Below are positions 61,673 to 64,000 of a stretch of 64,000 nucleotides of DNA, piece after piece. A program made the translations under genes and the position numbers. The notes beneath the pieces are model-generated. The model worked only from the letters and a program-made list of their open reading frames with translations, made no database searches and had not been told where the DNA came from. Position 1 is the stretch's first letter. Every line of letters begins with the position of its first letter. This DNA is from Shewanella morhuae (GTDB lineage: Bacteria > Pseudomonadota > Gammaproteobacteria > Enterobacterales > Shewanellaceae): positions 124,001 through 188,000 of the forward strand of contig NZ_FTNN01000003.1 of assembly GCF_900156405.1 (NCBI RefSeq), in the 5' to 3' direction.

Positions 61673-63544
61673 TCATAGAATAAAGGTCGCTACTTGAGCC
61701 TTTAAATCATTTGCGCGGGCTTTCAACGCTCTAGCCTGTGCTAAATCTGACATCGCAGATGCGCTTATTTCATCCGTAACATCTTTAATCGCAACCGTAT
61801 TTTGAGTAATTTCACTCGTTACTTGAGTTTGCTCTTCCGCTGCGGTGGCAATTTGGCTGGCCATATCTGAAATAACATTAACCGCTTGCGTAATCTCTTC
61901 TAGCGCCTTCGCGGCCGCATTGGCATCGCCAACACTGTTACCGGCTAGTTTCTGGCTACTTTCCATCAAGCTCACAGCTCTAGCCGTAGTACGTTGCAAG
62001 GTTTCAATAGTTGTATGCACTTCTTGGGTCGAATCTTGAGTGCGGCGCGATAATACTCGTACTTCATCAGCTACAACTGCAAAGCCACGGCCTTGCTCTC
62101 CAGCACGAGCCGCCTCAATGGCTGCGTTAAGCGCCAATAAGTTAGTCTGTTCTGCAATTCCTTGAATTGTTGCTAAAATACTCGAAATGGATTGTGCATG
62201 ACGACTCAAATCTTCAATCACATCTGTTGCTTGAGCAACTTCATCAGCCAAAGAGTTAATTGAGTTACGGGTTTTATTTACTAACTCTTTACCCTGTAAG
62301 CTACTCGTAGCAGATTGCTGCGCTGCCGTTGCGGTATTCTCGGCATTAGCCGCAATTTCATTAGTGGCACTCGCCATTTCAGTCACAGCTGTTGCGACCA
62401 TGGCGACTTCCTGCTGCTGACGCTGTAATTCATTTACTGAGGTTTGCGTGGTGACTAAACTGCGCTCCGCATCAGCATCTAACTCACTGGCCAGTTGACG
62501 AATATGGCTAATTAATTGGTGCTGGCTACCGACGAAACGGTTAAAACTATCTGCAAGTACACCTACTTCATCTTGAGTATCGACAGAGATACGTTGCGTT
62601 AAATCACCATTACCATCAGCGATACGCGCCAACGCTTGCGATACTCGCCCTAAAGGACCTAAAAGCACATTCACTAACCAAGAAATGGCTAATACACTCA
62701 AGAGTAACACCAGTGCCGCTAATCCTAGCTGAGTCAGTAATAGGCTAGACAGCGGGGCCTCTAAGGTTGCTTTATCAAGCACGAGTACTAATTCCCATTC
62801 AGTATTGGGAATATCAACACTCCATACCAGCTTATCGCGGCCTTCATTGTCAAAATACATCGGTAACAGTGCACCCGCCTTGCGGCTCTGCTCCGGTAAA
62901 CTGCGATTAAGCTCATCATCGATTTCACTTATCGGTTTCATCGTCTTCGCTTGATCTTTATAAGCGATCACCGTGCCGTCTTTGTGCATCATGATGGCAT
63001 AACCATTGGCTGGTAATTTCATCCGATTAACACCATCGACAAGGCTTGCGATAGATAAGTCTCCGCCGACAACACCTTGAGACGTGGGTTGTGCCATCGT
63101 TACCACTAAAATATTATAAGCAACATCCACATAAGGCTTAGTTAAAATAGGCGCACGTGCACTAGCGGCTTGTTGATACCAAGGACGGCTGCGTGGGTCA
63201 TAACCGCTACGATCAATGCTGGGATCTGAATCATGCATTTGCCCAGTTTGAGAGCCAAAATAAGTTAACTGAAAACGGCCAGATACCTGTGCCTGTTGCA
63301 GTGTATTAAGCGTATCGCCTTCAACCTTACTCGCCAGTGCTCCCATAATATCTTGTTTGCTTACTAACCATTCTTGAATACGCTCGGCTTGTTGATCACC
63401 TAAGCGTTGTACTTGCTCTAGGCTATTTTGCAACAGCTGGGATTTTTGGCTGGAATAACTTTGCCATGACAACAAACCAATCACGAGTGAAAGGGCTACC
63501 ACAACGGAGAACAGAATTTTTTGCTTGAGCGAATATGAGTTCAT
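61673..63544 (-). CDS. Methyl-accepting chemotaxis protein, tandem paralogue 2
   Basis: A 623-residue dCache-type chemoreceptor, paralogue of the one at 59458. It has the same domain order; the sensor region ~40-140 differs ([42 protein letters not shown]), while the membrane-proximal sensor, HAMP and signalling parts are nearly identical in protein but show many silent differences in the DNA. That argues for an older duplication kept similar by selection or partial conversion. The distal differences suggest distinct ligands. No strong ribosome-binding site precedes the ATG at 63544. Confidence 0.93.
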   Translation of the reverse strand: MNSYSLKQKILFSVVVALSLVIGLLSWQSYSSQKSQLLQNSLEQVQRLGDQQAERIQEWLVSKQDIMGALASKVEGDTLNTLQQAQVSGRFQLTYFGSQTGQMHDSDPSIDRSGYDPRSRPWYQQAASARAPILTKPYVDVAYNILVVTMAQPTSQGVVGGDLSIASLVDGVNRMKLPANGYAIMMHKDGTVIAYKDQAKTMKPISEIDDELNRSLPEQSRKAGALLPMYFDNEGRDKLVWSVDIPNTEWELVLVLDKATLEAPLSSLLLTQLGLAALVLLLSVLAISWLVNVLLGPLGRVSQALARIADGNGDLTQRISVDTQDEVGVLADSFNRFVGSQHQLISHIRQLASELDADAERSLVTTQTSVNELQRQQQEVAMVATAVTEMASATNEIAANAENTATAAQQSATSSLQGKELVNKTRNSINSLADEVAQATDVIEDLSRHAQSISSILATIQGIAEQTNLLALNAAIEAARAGEQGRGFAVVADEVRVLSRRTQDSTQEVHTTIETLQRTTARAVSLMESSQKLAGNSVGDANAAAKALEEITQAVNVISDMASQIATAAEEQTQVTSEITQNTVAIKDVTDEISASAMSDLAQARALKARANDLKAQVATFIL

Positions 63545-63935
63545 GTTGGTGTCTAATTTATTAACAAAGCATTGAGAAATAGGGTGTCTGAACGGGTTGA
63601 GCTGTGTCTAAACGGGTTTAGCTAATATTTATAGTTAATATTACAAGGCGACTTTTTACATTAAAACTAAAGCTTAATTTAGACTAAATTGTCCCATATT
63701 TTGTACAGTTAAGAAAGACGGTGCTCACATTTCCAGCAGAAAGATTTTTATAAAACTTATACACAACCAACAAAACCATAGTTGATAACTCAAATTATTT
63801 TTAACTCACAAATAAAGCAAATATTTAACGATGAATGAGTTTCAAAGTAAAATAAAGTAAATTAAGCAATATTAACGTGACCTAAACATACTCGCTATTG
63901 CACACTAAATGTCCACTGCTTATCGAGGAGTTCGC
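63545..63935. other. Divergent intergenic region
   Basis: About 390 bases, AT-rich, between the second chemoreceptor and the gene that starts at 63936. It contains two near copies of the 12-mer CTGAACGGGTTGAG / CTAAACGGGTTTAG around 63586-63622. No further element recognised. Confidence 0.5.
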
Positions 63936-64000
63936 ATGATTTATCAACAGTTCCAACGCAGTCCAATGCAGACACGAATTTCTGGCCCTCGGGCTTGGTT
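63936..64000 (+). CDS. Start of an unidentified gene cut by the window end
   Basis: An ATG at 63936 follows GAGGAG by 5 bases and opens a frame MIYQQFQRSPMQTRISGPRAW that runs to the end of the window. Only 21 codons are visible, too few to recognise the product. The strong ribosome-binding site makes a real gene likely. Confidence 0.55.
   Translation, partial: MIYQQFQRSPMQTRISGPRAW

Noticed and set aside
1..64000. tRNA, rRNA, CRISPR, insertion sequences or prophage genes
   Set aside because: No cloverleaf-like sequence, repeat-spacer array, transposase or phage structural motif was recognised on either strand.

Overview
The window looks like a chromosomal segment of a Shewanella-type gammaproteobacterium. 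This is inferred from gene content and order recalled from that genus: paired Cys-type formate dehydrogenase operons preceded by a DUF3305/DUF3306/ferredoxin/TorD block, an irgA/irgB pair, a cpxP/cpxRA locus, ntrBC without glnA next to them, and many chemotaxis receptors. No phage, transposase, CRISPR array, tRNA or rRNA was seen. The exact species cannot be named from the sequence alone.

Layout. 1-5.1 kb: the 3' end of an ETF-ubiquinone oxidoreductase gene, a dCache chemoreceptor with a Fur-like palindrome upstream, and small metabolic genes (DUF4870, MOSC, PfkB-type kinase). 5.4-9.1 kb: two unknown genes, the ovothiol synthase ovoA and the nucleoside phosphorylase ppnP. 9.4-12.8 kb: an electrophile/aldehyde detoxification group made of a NemR-like TetR repressor with its sensing Cys and Lys, a YqhD aldehyde reductase, a DJ-1/PfpI protein and a glutathione transferase. 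Near-identical NemR-type operators lie before the first two genes. 13-16.2 kb: a DUF4124 protein and the nitrogen two-component pair ntrB-ntrC, with an NtrC-like palindrome in front. 16.2-20.5 kb: fieF, cpxP and divergent cpxR-cpxA sharing a region with an exact CpxR box. 20.6-22.3 kb: a GNAT enzyme, a PA3496-like small protein and a DUF1993 protein.

22.5-38.4 kb is the main functional block, a formate respiration locus. A fused HTH/periplasmic-binding-like regulator and fdhD read leftward. A probable sigma-54 promoter starts the rightward run DUF3305, DUF3306, four-cluster ferredoxin, TorD-type chaperone, a 65-residue Tat peptide and fdhA-fdhB-fdhC. A second complete set (Tat peptide, fdhA, fdhB, fdhC) follows and ends at a strong terminator. 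Both catalytic subunits carry Cys where many homologues carry selenocysteine.

38.5-47 kb: a bile acid/sodium symporter-family protein, a ~105 bp inverted-repeat element, an iron/haem group (HemN-like radical SAM protein, HhH protein, Fur-boxed irgA receptor, divergent LysR regulator) and a LysR/EamA pair. 47-53 kb: trmL, a secreted unknown protein, a pair of M16 metallopeptidases (one with an intact zinc site and one lipoprotein with a degenerate site), a HEXXH lipoprotein and a frameshifted, truncated WYL-type regulator. 53-64 kb: a coiled exported protein, a PAS-GGDEF-EAL enzyme with a structured leader, a DTW tRNA enzyme, a Bcr/CflA efflux pump with a divergent LysR regulator, two tandem paralogous chemoreceptors and the first 65 bases of another gene.

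The most notable observations are the duplicated formate dehydrogenase modules with patchy nucleotide identity, the sigma-54 promoter with an upstream palindrome driving the poorly understood DUF3305/DUF3306 module, the 65-66 residue Tat peptides, the paired NemR boxes, and the HEXXH lipoprotein of unknown role.
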